A stretch of DNA of 64,000 bases from Scolanthus callimorphus (GCA_033964015.1 JAWWUD010000103.1:310001-374000); one strand, 5' to 3'. Numbered from the stretch's first letter, positions 22,226 through 32,966 are shown. Program-made: numbers and translations. Notes: generated from the sequence alone by a model not told the origin.

Positions 22226-23229
22226 ATAATAATAATAATAATAATGGTTTATTAACAGAGCTTCCACGAGGTGGCTCTTCGTCTGTTAAAAACTAATACT
22301 ACTACAAAATTATAAACTAATGATGATAAGGCTATATAAAAATTCTATAAAATTATTGATAAAAAATATTTACATTAAAAAAAAAGGATATATATATATG
22401 TATATTTACAATTGGTCTATATGCTATTTAAAAGATAAGATTTAATTTCTCTGCAATATGTTTTAAAATTTGATTGATTACGGATAGTGACTGGTAGGGC
22501 ATTAAAAAGGATGGCCGCAGAATCTTGAAAGGTGCCATTTTCAAGTGGGACCTTTAATCTAGTTTCTACACTTGACCTTAGAGTTCTAGTATGTGACACC
22601 TTCTCTAAAGTCAGGTATGTAGGCCAGCTTGGGGAGTAAAGTGCCTTATGGGCAAGCTTTAGGAGATGTAATTCTCGTCGTTGTTTAATAGGTAACCAAC
22701 CTAACTTGAGAACGTCAGATACATCTTTAACATAGTATCCCTTTACAAAACTTGCGGCAGCAAACTGGACTCTCTGTAGCCGCTTGAGTTGAAAATCTGG
22801 TAATGGGTAGAAGACACTGTCACAATAGTCTAGCTTCGTAAGTACAAGGGATTCAGCTAGATGCTTTCTTAATCGATAGTCAGTAAAGTTCTTAATTTTC
22901 TTTAAAATCCTGATTGTCCCATAACAGCTCTTACTAACGGCACATACGTGTTCATCCCATTTAAGATGTTCGTGGAAATGAACTCCCAAAAGTTTGCTTA
23001 GTTTTACGTATTCTAAAATATTATCCGAGACTGTAACTACTGGGCGCTTCTTATCTAAGCTATGTACATAGGACATCTGACTTGTAGACATCAGCATGGT
23101 CTTCGTTTTAGTTGGGTTGAGTGCGAGATTAGAGTGATCAGACCAGGAGCTCACGGTACTAAGTGCGGTGTTAAGCACATCAGCCGACTCGTGGAGTACA
23201 GCAGGCCGGCAGCTAGTATACATTGTATA
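22226..23229 (-). pseudogene. 5'-truncated LINE: reverse transcriptase C-terminal region
   Basis: On the minus strand a frame of more than 260 codons (to 22,417) begins inside the element and carries the post-catalytic part of a non-LTR reverse transcriptase: SDHSNLALNPTKTKTMLMS, LGVHFHEHLKWDEHV, LVLTKLDYCDSVFYPLPDFQ, LQRVQFAAASFV, LGWLPIKQRR and the closing block SAAILFNALPVTIRN. The catalytic motifs and endonuclease are missing. The 3' end is an (ATT)n tail at 22,226-22,243. CAGTT flanks both sides (22,221-22,225; 23,230-23,234), and removing the insert restores the tandem-repeat unit. The open frame suggests a fairly recent insertion. Confidence 0.9.
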
Positions 23230-23450
23230 CAGTTGCACTCCCCTTGCCACTTAAATAATTTCACCCAAGTTTGGTCCTCTGAGGTTCATCTCTTCCCAAG
23301 ATATATACCTTTTCTCGTTTGATGCCGTCATCGATGACTTCATACCACGTGACCTTGCCGTTGCACCCCCCTTGCCACTTAGACAACTTCACTCAAGCTT
23401 GGTTGTCTGAGGTTCATCCCTTCCCAAGATATATACCTTTTTATAGCTCC
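23230..23450 (+). repeat. About 125-bp tandem repeat, part 2
   Basis: Continuation of the array at 22,083-22,225 after the LINE: the remainder of the split unit and one further unit, ending where the sequence tatagctccgct begins. Confidence 0.75.
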
Positions 23451-23875
23451 GCTATTAATCTGGTGGGTTGCCTGTGCGACGACGGACGGACACACAACCG
23501 GAAGTCCATAACAGCATTGGTAGATGCATATATACACTTGTTTTGTTCCTTCCTCTCCTGCATGTAGCTATGGGGCTCGGGATTTCTGTGTCCAAAATGG
23601 TGTCAAAAATTGGTAGCCTAGGCAAGGCGCCTTGCCTTCCCGCCCCCCTCCCCCCGATTTGTCACGTTTTGTCACAAATCCAAGATGGCGGCCAAGCGAA
23701 AGCAAACTCGCGTTTCTCGACCTAAAACTACGCTCCAACGCCTGCGAGCAGGCTATTGGTAGCCTGACGGTCTGAATTTCAGGTTATTATGTGTGGGACT
23801 TTATGTAATTGCCCCTCCTATCAATGTATCTGCCTTGCATCACCTCTAATCAGGTTGTTTTCTATTTTTTCACAG
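23451..23875. other. Intergenic upstream of micro-exons
   Basis: Contains a short ATG frame in good context (caagATGGCGGCC, 23,682) of about 25 codons. Its 3' part (acgcctgcgagcaggcta) is a palindromic word typical of repeats, so I do not call it an exon. No other feature is supported. Confidence 0.4.
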
Positions 23876-23927
23876 ACATTGAAGGATAAGACAAAACAAA
23901 AGATGAAAGAAGGTCTTAAAAAGGCCG
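23876..23927 (+). CDS. Putative lysine-rich internal micro-exon 1
   Basis: A 52-nt exon bounded by a strong acceptor (polypyrimidine ttttctattttttcacag) and donor (gtaaga). It can encode TLKDKTKQKMKEGLKKA plus one base of the next codon (phase 1). The only good partner is the exon at 23,999. The basic, helix-prone composition is typical of Lys-rich linker or coiled-coil exons; I cannot name the protein. First and later exons were not found, so the gene either extends beyond what I can recognise or is a remnant. Confidence 0.5.
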
Positions 23928-23998
23928 GTAAGATAAATATATATGCTGACGTTTTATAGCATTTCTGAGTCTTGTTAAGTATTGGTATGGTGTTTTAG

Positions 23999-24046
23999 AA
24001 ACAAAAGATGACGAATTGCACAAAGAAAAAGAAAAGAAGAAACTAG
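23999..24046 (+). CDS. Putative lysine-rich internal micro-exon 2
   Basis: A 48-nt, phase 1-1 symmetrical exon between the acceptor ggtgttttag and the donor gtaagg. Joined to the previous exon it keeps the frame open and adds ETKDDELHKEKEKKKL. The intron between them is 71 bp. Matching phases, consensus splice sites on all four borders and shared composition argue for a real transcript over chance. The next downstream exon is not recognisable. Confidence 0.5.
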   Translation, partial: KQKMTNCTKKKKRRN

Positions 24047-24514
24047 GTAAGGCAGATTTATTACTCCGGTTTTCATAACTCTGTAGCCACTAATTAATTG
24101 TGTATTCAAAGCTTTCCCTGAATGACACAGGTAGGCGAAAATATTATTCTAAGTTCGATCGGCGAAATATCTTTTTCATAAGAAGACTTCTACCGATCGG
24201 GGCTTGAATTGCCAAAAAATCGCATGGAAAATCGGCACAAAATCGCATTAATTTACATAGCTTAAAATACAATTTAAGCACAATTTAGGTAAATATAGTA
24301 GCATTTAAACATTTCTTCTGTTGTCTAGAGCAATAAGAAATGGATTAAAAATCGAATCTACGAATTTGCGAGCATTTTCAAATTGTTCATTTTGCGAAGC
24401 CGTGTCGAAACTTGAAATTTCCCAATTTTCATGTGCTCTAAATCGACCATGATACACGGCTCTGGACACTAATGATATATTTTCATTTCTGCAAAACACA
24501 TTTTGGGGATCTTT
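24047..24514. other. Intergenic or intronic, nothing recognised
   Basis: AT-rich sequence following the second micro-exon. No further exon with both splice sites is evident. Confidence 0.4.
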
Positions 24515-24715
24515 AATAGACCTCCTCGGCTTGGGCGTAATGTTTTGCCCATTTCAGATCACGTGGCATTCCCATGAGTATTCTCTCTTTGTTTGAAATG
24601 ATTCCATATTCATATATCCTTCGGTGCGTAGCAGAAAAAGAAAGAGAGAATACTCATGGGAATGCCACGTGATCTGAAATGGGCAAAACAAACGGGCAAG
24701 CCGAGGAGGTCTATT
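24515..24715. mobile_element. Foldback MITE of about 200 bp
   Basis: The arms start AATAGACCTCCTCGGCTTG and share ttttgcccatttcagatcac, gtggcattcccatgagtatt and ctctcttt. They pair almost perfectly over about 75 bp each, leaving a loop of about 45 bp. Small indels (ggcgtaat versus tt) are near the tips. No target duplication is obvious. Confidence 0.8.
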
Positions 24716-26002
24716 GGCGAGTTCAGAGGGAAGCGAATGGAAGTCACTCTGCAGGGAAAAATTATAATTGACCTTGTCAAAGTTAGTATCAAATATCTAT
24801 CATCTTGGATTTCCTCGCCCCTTCTCTGCACACAAAAAGCATTAAAAGGTACCTGAATACTTGTTTACTTCATAACTGGCGAAATAAAGGCATAATTTCT
24901 GTTTTACATACCGATAATAGCTCCAAAGTGCGTCCCTTTTGTTGTTATGCCATGTCCGTTCCCACGTGTGAAACCAAAATTCATACTATATCGCGCCAGC
25001 AGCAGATCCCTAAACAAGAGCAAGAACAAATTCTACTCTTACAAAACTGCCCTATGTGACATATCTAAGGAGTTCAAATCAGGTTTTTGTGCGTTGCCGA
25101 GCTAGTCGTGTGCTGTCGACCTGCTGTCAAAACAAACTCGCTAGTACCCAGACCTCCACACCGGCAATACCACAGGAAGACAGTGCAGAGACAGGCGGTT
25201 AATTTAGGTGGGTGGGGAGGATTTCCCTATAGGCGGATTTATTGTGACGTCAGTGTTTACATATTTCAAGCATCCGTTAAAATCAGCAAGCGTAACGGAG
25301 CTACAAAAAGAATTGTTCTGAATTTCAATAGCGCCTGGTGAATGAAGCGTAATTAGAAAGTTTTACGTTCGTCATTGAAATTGTGAGCGCATGGCGATAA
25401 GTTCAATTTACAGAAAACATGAGGGGTAATGAGCTTCTTGCCACCCAATGAATTCAAGGCAATTGAAAATGCCTCTTTGCTCTTGAAAAATGTAATAAAG
25501 ATGTTCGCGAGATGAAATAATTACTATTCCTAAGAACTTATTTACGTTTACGTTCGTTTTGGAGGTTTTTAAAAATGAGTGGATTGCTGTGTGGCAAACG
25601 GTTCATTAGCCCACATATTTTCACCAAAATGAAGATTTAACTACATCCTTACAACTGAATGTTAAACCTTCAAATTTTTAGAGTAGGTTTCATTTGCTGT
25701 CCGCTATTCGTATTCAGTGCTGGTTATTTTCGAGCTTCTTCAGCCCAAACTGTAAACACGAAATCCCCCTATATCCGCCCCTGACAGTCTTTCAATTAAA
25801 CGAACGAAGTTATTCGCTTGTCCTAGCTGTATTCGCGTAGTTATGAGGGTTCCAGATAAAACAAAGAACATAACGCGAATACCAAACCTCAAAGACTAAC
25901 AACTAAACGAGAGCCGAAGAGAAACCATGCTGAACATTGAGCAATAGCCGACCACTAATTCTGCACTGGTTAACTATACACACTCAGGTTGTATAAAATC
26001 AC
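24716..26002. other. Intergenic, possible hAT-like fragments
   Basis: A terminus-like piece reading, on the minus strand, CAGGGGCGGATATAGGGGG lies at 25,766-25,786, and a loosely related ggcggatttattgtg piece at 25,232-25,247. They may be ends of one degraded hAT-like element. No gene is supported. Confidence 0.35.
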
Positions 26003-26310
26003 AGGGAGCTCACCCTTCCGGTAAAATAAAAGTTCTTTTATCTGTCAATGGGAATCCTGTGTATTTTTTAACTCTTGGACCCTAGGGAACGAGGTTACGT
26101 CATGCTAGTTTCTGATTGGCCACTATCAGTAATTTTCATAACAAAAGAATTCATTGACCTTCACAACCTAGTGAATACTAGCAAGGGAGGAAACTCGACG
26201 CGATTTTTCGTACAGGTTATGCCTCTAGTTGGGGGCGACGGAAGTTATTAGGTATTCAAATACATTTACATGATAAATGAACTTCCGTTGAATGCGTAAC
26301 CGTATAATCT
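26003..26310 (+). repeat. Partial copy of the 18.7-kb TIR element family
   Basis: Matches 18,735-19,055: gagctcacccttccggtaaa, gccactatcagtaattttca, tactagcaagggaggaaac, acaggttatgcctctagttg and tacatgataaatgaacttcc. It carries a single GGACCCTAGGGA unit where the other copies have three. A block after ttttat (about 26,036-26,070) is unique. It has only one arm, so it is a truncated or solo end. Confidence 0.75.
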
Positions 26311-26389
26311 TTTGAAAAAACGAAAAACAAACAAACAAAAAAAAAACGAAACTTGTTTGATACAAAATGAGTAGTGTTGCAACAAGAGA

Positions 26390-26690
26390 CGCGGGGAGGC
26401 GGGAGGAGGGGGGGACACTTTCTGGACTCTGTGGTACTCGTTAATCGAAGGGTTAGGGGCACGCCTTCAAGATAAAGAGTCATTGCACGTTTTAAATTCA
26501 AGGGGCGCGCGCGTTTCCGATTCAGGAGCACGCGTTTATTCACGTGGTATGCCTTCATAAGAAACGTGCATGCGTCAATCCAAGGGACGGGGGCACGCCG
26601 GGCGAGACAGAGGCAAACGTTCTGTACTCTGAGACACGCGTTAATTCAAGGCACGGGGATGCGCCCTCAAGATACCAAAAAGGGCGGCAC
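26390..26690. repeat. Degenerate GC-rich minisatellite
   Basis: About five diverged units of 45-60 bp recombine the words cacgcgttaattcaaggcac, gggg(c/a)(a/t)cgcc and ttcaagat. GC content is far above the surroundings. The period is irregular and the minus-strand frame across it reflects the repeat. Confidence 0.55.
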
Positions 26691-26883
26691 CATGTTCATA
26701 ATATTGCTAGATAAGCCTTATACTAGCTAGAAAACTTTCCAGTTAAATGCTCATAGTCTACCAGGAACCTTTGCGATTTGTTTTCAATTGGATCTATTGT
26801 TATTCAACAGCTGTGGTTGGCTGGGATGTAGATCCCAAAGGGGTTCCTATTGTTCTTCACATTACACAATTTCAAACTGAAAA

Positions 26884-26956
26884 TTTGCATCGAATTTTCA
26901 ACTGCGTTTTATTCTTGTGTGCCTGCAATGCGGCTTGGGCGCTTATGGGCCTTTAA
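26884..26956. repeat. Dispersed repeat end, inverted copy of 3,946-4,010
   Basis: Contains gcatcgaattttcaactgcg, ttttattcttgtgtgcctgc and gcttatgggcctttaa, the reverse complement of the segment at 3.95 kb with several differences. Confidence 0.65.
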
Positions 26957-27298
26957 CTTAGACACTAAGCATTTCCATTCAGAAAGTATACACAAATTCA
27001 CTATTAAAAATATGGAAAATATATCTCGATAAATGTATTTGTATATAAAGCAAGGAAAATATTATTATTATTATGGGATGAGGGCACGTGTTTAGGAGGC
27101 AGGGCCACACACGTTAAGGTGGATCGACCCAGTAATTTTGCACCCATGCCAGCCAATTTTGAACCTCTCGTATAAAAACAGGTTGAGCTCTATCGCGCAG
27201 CCAATATAATATACCTACTACACATAGAATGAAATACATGTTAGTACAAAATTTTGGGGGATCGGAGTTAGTATCACGTGACAATCAGGCCACGCCTA

Positions 27299-27560
27299 AT
27301 TTTACTCTCACCCCAGTTTCAGGCTGTAACGATATTTGTTACCCTTCCTGTAGCAATTTATAACCAAGAAGTACTTAACTCTGCCATGTTAATTCACTAC
27401 ACTGAATTTTACATAAATTATAGCCCTGATTTAGAAATCCTAAAATTGTAGAATTTAGTCAAACTTCGGTTACACGTAGGCAATCATTCAATCTCGAGGT
27501 ACCATAGAGCATTTATTGAAAAAATATCGTTACAGCCTGAAATTGGGGTGAGAGTAAAAT
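27299..27560. mobile_element. TA-flanked MITE with about 40-bp TIR
   Basis: Inverted ends ATTTTACTCTCACCCCAGTT and complement continue through tcaggctgtaacgatat. TA lies outside both ends (27,297-27,298; 27,561-27,562), consistent with a mariner-type integration. The 262-bp body is non-coding. Confidence 0.7.
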
Positions 27561-27562
27561 TA

Positions 27563-28481
27563 ACTAAATTACGCAATTCGACCATTCGACCTTCGTTTTT
27601 TTGTCATTCAAGTTTGAAGGACATTGTACGAGCGAAAATTGCAGTAAAAGGTAGAGCCAAAAATGACCATAAAAGTGAAGTAATATCAATGTGCTCTCAT
27701 TAGACTGCCAATATAAATCCGATTTATATGATTTACGAACTCAGCAATCCACTTCTGGATTTAAAGCTCAAAATTATATAGCCGTAGCTTTAAAGACAGT
27801 TTCGCGATTACTATGAAGCTTCGCTCATATTTCCATACATCTTTCACAAACCGCACATTTCTCCCAAAGTTCCATATGCTGCTCAGTGGCATTAAGGCAT
27901 GGCTCTAATACGAGGGCCTGCTTTTTTGTAACTTCGTTATTTTTCAACGAAAATCTTTCAAACTTGGCCCACAAACACGTTTCGGAATTCTGATTTCGAA
28001 TAAGCTGTTGTTGCCATGGTAGCGATGTCACGTGACTCACCATCCGCCATTTTGGATGAAATTTTTAGCGCCCGTGCAGGTTTGTAGAGAAGATGAAAAG
28101 TAGAAATTTCTTATCAGCATAATCTTTCTGTCATAATTGGATATCGTGGATCATGTTTTAATAAAGACATTTTTTCACAATATCATATATTTCAAAAGCA
28201 CGAAAAATCTGATAATTTCTTTTTCCTTGAGAAATTCCAAGATATCCGATTAATTTCATTTGAAGGAAGTTGTCCTGTATCTAAATATGCGTTTACCTTT
28301 CAATTTCACCTTTTTCTGTGTATCTTCAGAGGGTCAAATAAAAAATCCAAGATGGCCGCCACCGAGTCACGTGATAACCGTTTCCATGGCAGGCAGGCAG
28401 GCAAATGAATGGAAAACTATGTGCAGGCAAATGAATGGAAAACTATGTACAAAATATTATACATTTATTTGATAGAGCTAA
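27563..28481. other. Intergenic; short tandem duplication
   Basis: A 26-28 bp direct duplication of caggcaaatgaatggaaaac lies at 28,396-28,449, preceded by (GGCA)n. No gene is supported. Confidence 0.45.
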
Positions 28482-28780
28482 CTAAACTAACATATGGGTG
28501 CACAATTTTGCTGCAAAAGTAGCCACGGAGCGTGTGTCCTTAAGCTCGTTTGGAAGTTCGTTCCAAAGCCTCGCTGCTGGATATCTGAAGCTGTTCTTAG
28601 CAGCTGTGGACTTGACTTTTGGAAGGACGAGGTTTTTTGTGTCTCGCCCCTCTGGTATCCTTGTAGTTGACGTCACAACTAAGTTTGTCCACTATCACAA
28701 CTAAGTTCGAACATGTCCTTTATATAACTATAGGTGCTAGATTGTTAAGCGCTTTGAAGACTCAAGATTAATCTTAGAAA
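28482..28780 (-). pseudogene. LINE reverse transcriptase C-terminal fragment
   Basis: On the minus strand 28,482-28,676 encodes the final block of a non-LTR reverse transcriptase: NLVLPKVKSTAAKNSFRYPA, ARLWNELPNELKD, then SVATFAAKL. The basic/hydrophobic lead-in and the LWNELP motif are diagnostic for this C-terminal region. The sequence just upstream (to about 28,780) has coding-like pieces in shifted frames. The rest of the element is missing, so it is a dead fragment distinct from the copies at 6.5 and 22.2 kb. Confidence 0.7.
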
Positions 28781-29156
28781 ATAAATCTTTCGTCAAAGGG
28801 CATGATGTTAAGTTCCCTAAAAAGGGGTGCCGATGGAGTGTCCCACGTTTTGTCTAGAAAAATATCCACGCGCAGCGTTTTTGAATTTTAACGAAATCAT
28901 TAATATCCTGCTTGGTAGTCGCTCCCCAAAAAAACAGCTCCAAAGTCAAGAATTGGTTGGACAAGGGAGTTGTAATACAGTGTCCTTGCTTTCAAAGTTG
29001 CAACTTCAGGAAAACGTGCGGTGAGCGGGATGTGTTAAAAATAGCGAAGTCCAGCTTTCTGGACTTCTTGTTCGAGAAACGAATTGGTTTGGTTCAGTTG
29101 TGGACTAATTATTTGCATTAAAATTAGTAGAATGGAATCGGTAAAAGAACGCGTAT
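28781..29156. other. Intergenic, nothing recognised
   Basis: No supportable gene or repeat before the first TTAA element. Confidence 0.4.
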
Positions 29157-29160
29157 TTAA

Positions 29161-30180
29161 CTCTTTCCTGTCCGTACACCGAAAAATCAGTACGTACATA
29201 CAACATTACATTAATGACTCTATCATCAAAACTCCGCATTAAGGCAGCTTTTCATTCAGAACGCATATAGAGCAGTGAACTATAGATAAAGTTTAGCTGT
29301 TTCCTGGCTTTGAACTTCGCGTTTGCTACAGAAATAATCACTTGTTTTGGCGAAATAACACGCGATTTCTGACACGCCAAAACACCACGTTCAAGTGACG
29401 CTCCAAGGGCAACGTTTCTTGTTGTTTCTTAAAATAGACAAAAACAACGCGACATGCAGCATATTGTATTTTGTTTTACCTTTATTCCTGACTTCCAAGC
29501 GCAAGTTTCCAGTTTCCAAGTGAAGTTTGAAGCGCAATATGGCGCTTGAAGTTTCGAATCGACTTTACAAATTTCACATCAACAAACTCTATTCTCGGGA
29601 TACCTGTGGATTTCGTTCAAAATTTGACAGCACCCTCCCCCGTATTGGACGGTTAGACAAGAGATTTATATAAGTCTTTTTGCCCTTCGACAATTAAAAC
29701 CAGAATTACGCTCAGTAGCTTGCTTTTTATGTCTAAAACACAGATTCCTAAGAATGCAGTGCTGGGCAAAAAGATTCCACTATCAGAGGAGCTGAAGTTT
29801 CATTCAGTCATTTTCTTCCAGAATTCTCACAAGAACAAAGGAAAAATGAATGAAACCCCTTGACTATACTTCTTTCTTGAAGCACAGCACAAATCTATTG
29901 TCCATAATAGACTTAATGATGTCCTATGGCCTCTTCTAGTGGAATTTCAGCTTGTATTTGAAGAAATTTGATCAAATGTCTAACCGTACGAGAGCAAAGC
30001 CACCACTGAAAAGCAACTTACGAGTCAGCGGCAATGCCCTACAAGAGGTACTAGCCTCCCTGCCAATAAAACACAGGAAACCCAGAAACCTAGACCTGAT
30101 ATGCAAAAATGGGCAGGGGTATATCTATCCGGGTTAAAAAAACAGCTATATATGTAGGAAATAACTCGAACAGGAAAGGG
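29161..30180 (+). mobile_element. piggyBac-like TTAA element, copy A (1,020 bp)
   Basis: TTAA lies at 29,157-29,160 and 30,181-30,184. The termini are inverted: CTCTTTCCTGTCCG at the left and CGAACAGGAAAGGG at the right. Copy B (30,688-31,708) is the same element in the same orientation; I see only three single-base length differences and no substitution. A TATA-like TTATATAAG (about 29,667) precedes an ATG at 29,729. TTAA duplication and a C(T/C)CTTT start fit piggyBac. There is no transposase, so it would be a non-autonomous derivative. The internal frame is cut short here by an extra T after gaaacccc. Confidence 0.85.
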
Positions 30181-30184
30181 TTAA

Positions 30185-30683
30185 GCCCAAAACTTGAGGT
30201 CACATGACCAGGTGTTTTGACATGCTCAGCTAAAACCTTGGGCCCTAAGGAACCCAACATGGTTGTTCGGGTTAAGATTTGGGGCTTCGGGTAAACTTTT
30301 AGGGGTGGTGGGCCTTGGTTCTGCTTGGGTCGGGTTTGGTCATGGGTTTAAAGTTTGGGGGGTGGTCAAATCAACCCTGCAGGCTCTAAACTCACCCATG
30401 ATTGCCATCAATGAGCTAAACACAGCCAAATTTAGAAGAATATTTGAATAGCACTACTCCAGGACCCTTAAAGCTGAAAATACCCACCCCTTAGAACATG
30501 GACTTTTTGACTGTGGGGCAATTAAACCAGAAAATGCCCATGAGCAAACCCCTCCCCCCTAACTCTGCACTGCAAGGAGCATTTGAGCCATCGATTTGCA
30601 GAAATATTTGTTTCCATAAGAACTTTGGTTTAGCATGGTTAGGGGAGTTGAAATTAGAACTTTTCTAGAAAAATATTTTTTTA
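30185..30683. other. Spacer between the two TTAA elements
   Basis: About 500 bp of unique, partly GT-rich sequence (ggtgggccttggttctgctt). No gene is supported. Confidence 0.5.
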
Positions 30684-30687
30684 TTAA

Positions 30688-31708
30688 CTCTTTCCTGTCC
30701 GTACACCGAAAAATCAGTACGTACATACAACATTACATTAATGACTCTATCATCAAAACTCCGCATTAAGGCAGCTTTTCATTCAGAACGCATATAGAGC
30801 AGTGAACTATAGATAAAGTTTAGCTGTTTCCTGGCTTTGAACTTCGCGTTTGCTACAGAAATAATCACTTGTTTTGGCGAAATAACACGCGATTTCTGAC
30901 ACGCCAAAACACCACGTTCAAGTGACGCTCCAAGGGCAACGTTTCTTGTTGTTTCTTAAAATAGACAAAAACAACGCGACATGCAGCATATTGTATTTTG
31001 TTTTACCTTTATTCCTGACTTCCAAGCGCAAGTTTCCAGTTTCCAAGTGAAGTTTGAAGCGCAATATGGCGCTTGAAGTTTCGAATCGACTTTACAAATT
31101 TCACATCAACAAACTCTATTCTCGGGATACCTGTGGATTTCGTTCAAAAATTTGACAGCACCCTCCCCCGTATTGGACGGTTAGACAAGAGATTTATATA
31201 AGTCTTTTTGCCCTTCGACAATTAAAACCAGAATTACGCTCAGTAGCTTGCTTTTTATGTCTAAAACACAGATTCCTAAGAATGCAGTGCTGGGCAAAAA
31301 GATTCCACTATCAGAGGAGCTGAAGTTTCATTCAGTCATTTTCTTCCAGAATTCTCACAAGAACAAAGGAAAAATGAATGAAACCCCTGACTATACTTCT
31401 TTCTTGAAGCACAGCACAAATCTATTGTCCATAATAGACTTAATGATGTCCTATGGCCTCTTCTAGTGGAATTTCAGCTTGTATTTTGAAGAAATTTGAT
31501 CAAATGTCTAACCGTACGAGAGCAAAGCCACCACTGAAAAGCAACTTACGAGTCAGCGGCAATGCCCTACAAGAGGTACTAGCCTCCCTGCCAATAAAAC
31601 ACAGGAAACCCAGAAACCTAGACCTGATATGCAAAAATGGGCAGGGGTATATCTATCCGGGTTAAAAAAACAGCTATATATGTAGGAAATAACTCGAACA
31701 GGAAAGGG
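30688..31708 (+). mobile_element. piggyBac-like TTAA element, copy B (1,021 bp)
   Basis: Flanked by TTAA (30,684-30,687; 31,709-31,712) with the same termini as copy A. Relative to A it has one extra A (cgttcaaaaat), one fewer T in the internal frame and one extra T (gtattttgaag). The near-identity implies recent transposition, a tandem transposition event or gene conversion; an assembly duplication is also possible, but the unique spacer argues against a simple one. Confidence 0.85.
31257..31466 (+). CDS. Small hypothetical protein inside piggyBac-like copy B
   Basis: An ATG (31,257) lies about 55 bp downstream of a TATA-like TTATATAAG (31,193-31,202) and opens a frame of 69 codons, starting MSKTQIPKNAVLGKKIPLSE. 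In copy A the same frame ends after about 47 codons through a one-base insertion. A second short frame downstream (31,453-31,665) includes MSNRTRAKPPLKSNLRVSG and is preserved in both copies. Neither resembles a piggyBac transposase. They may be residues of a degraded gene or simply chance; the promoter-like arrangement is the only support. Confidence 0.25.
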   Translation: MSKTQIPKNAVLGKKIPLSEELKFHSVIFFQNSHKNKGKMNETPDYTSFLKHSTNLLSIIDLMMSYGLF

Positions 31709-31712
31709 TTAA

Positions 31713-32248
31713 ACGCATTTATATTTTCACTATTTTTTTTCACGAAAACTAATATACCTGGTTTTATTTTATTGATAACCAGAAACAATCGTGAAGATAG
31801 GGAGATGATCGGAAATGTCGTTTATGAAAAGGCCGCTAAGTGATTGTTGAAAAGGCTCATTAGTAAATATGTTATCTATGAGCGAGGCTTTGTGCGCTGT
31901 TATTCTCTTGGGAGGTGTTATCAAAGGGAAAAACATTTTTGAATAAAGTAAATCTAAGATTCAGCCGTGATTTGGTGATAAGAGTGATTCATTAGATTGA
32001 GATTCCAGTCACCTTACAAATAAACAATTTTGTTTTCTTTGCTTATGATACTAATTTAACGGTCCAATTGAACGATAAAATCGCGCAAACTATTTTTTGG
32101 CGGTCTGTATACAACGCCAACCACAATGTTCTTTTCTTTATCCCTATTGATTTCGACAAACAAAGACTCGGCACAAAGATCAGGAAAAACAAGTTCAGCG
32201 CGAATTTTAAAGTCCAAATATTCCGCATTATGAATGAAATTAATATAT
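31713..32248. other. Intergenic, nothing recognised
   Basis: AT-rich; short frames on both strands overlap and lack motifs. Confidence 0.4.
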
Positions 32249-32281
32249 AGATTTAGGCACTGCCTAAAAGCGGAGCTCCAA
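32249..32281 (+). repeat. Dispersed GGAGCTCC motif, copy 3
   Basis: Reads tatagatttaggcactgcct then aaaagcggagctcc. The same layout (short stem, then GCGGAGCTCC) is at 20,366-20,400 (reverse) and 20,722-20,762; variants with a CG-rich hairpin are at 48,146-48,190 and 61,451-61,494. The copies mark the shared end of an unidentified repeat family. Confidence 0.6.
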
Positions 32282-32419
32282 ACTATTATAAGGAATAAAA
32301 GATTGTAGTAGTTAATTGTAGTATCAAAAATACATCCGCTTGTTTACATGAGGTGAGATATAAACCTTGTCCCCAGGGTCTTGTGGGTAATTTTCAAGAT
32401 GGCGGTTGGTTGAGTACAA

Positions 32420-32525
32420 GACCCCTGGGGGAGGCTGAGTCACATGACCACTGTTTGAAAACATGGGAACGAGGTTGTCCTTTGTTTTGAAACGGTCATG
32501 TGACTCAGCCTCCACCAGGGTCTTC
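32420..32525. repeat. Hairpin repeat
   Basis: Inverted arms share gacccctggggg/caccagggtc and aggctgagtcacatgacc, with gttttgaaa in the inner part, and a loop of about 25 bp. A small foldback repeat; no coding sequence. Confidence 0.65.
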
Positions 32526-32697
32526 TCCCAAGTCAACCAGGGACAAGATTGGTGAGATGTCTTGGACTAGATAACTTTGGGGTAGGGACAAAACTGGCAA
32601 CTGTTTCACATGAGAACAGATTGCAAGATATCTTGGTGTTGTGGCTATACACATGCAGCACGCACAATCAAGAAAGCTGGCAATCAAGAAAGTTGTT

Positions 32698-32801
32698 AGG
32701 GCTGCTGATAGGCCTAACAGACCTAACAGCCCAAACAGCAGCGAGAAAACATTCCTTACTCCCACCTCTTAAAAGACGGGGCACAAATTATGATAAACAC
32801 C
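32698..32801 (+). repeat. Left outer terminal module
   Basis: Contains gctgctgataggcctaacag, ccaaacagcagcgagaaaac, attccttactcccacctctt and aagacggggcacaaattatg. Its inverted counterpart is at 44,524-44,645. The outermost base is uncertain by a few nucleotides. Confidence 0.75.
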
Positions 32802-32966
32802 CACAGGAAAAAAATGCGTAAATACATTAATGGTTTTGGTAGCGTTTTTCCATTAATGTACATAAAACATTAATGGAAAAGTGTGGTTTTCCCGTTAACA
32901 TTTTTCACACATTAATGGAAACACGCTACCAAAACCATTAATGTTTTTACACAATTTTTTCCTGTG
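32802..32966. mobile_element. Foldback MITE with 3-bp target duplication (CMC-like)
   Basis: Begins CACAGGAAAAAAATGCGTAA and ends TTTTTTCCTGTG; the arms share acattaatggttttggtagc and pair over about 57 bp. ACC precedes and follows it. The uninterrupted target (gataaacacctaacagccct) exists at 33,308-33,327, so the 3-bp duplication is directly visible. CAC...GTG ends with a 3-bp duplication fit the CACTA/CMC group. Four CCATTAATGG-type palindromes occur inside. Confidence 0.8.

Noticed and set aside
23682..23759. Short basic frame MAAKRKQTRVSRP as first exon of the micro-exon gene
   Set aside because: No good donor follows and the end (acgcctgcgagcaggcta) is a palindromic repeat word.
29161..31708. 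The pair of 1-kb copies as LTRs of a retrotransposon
   Set aside because: Each copy has its own inverted termini and its own TTAA flanks, and the 500-bp spacer has no retroelement coding sequence.
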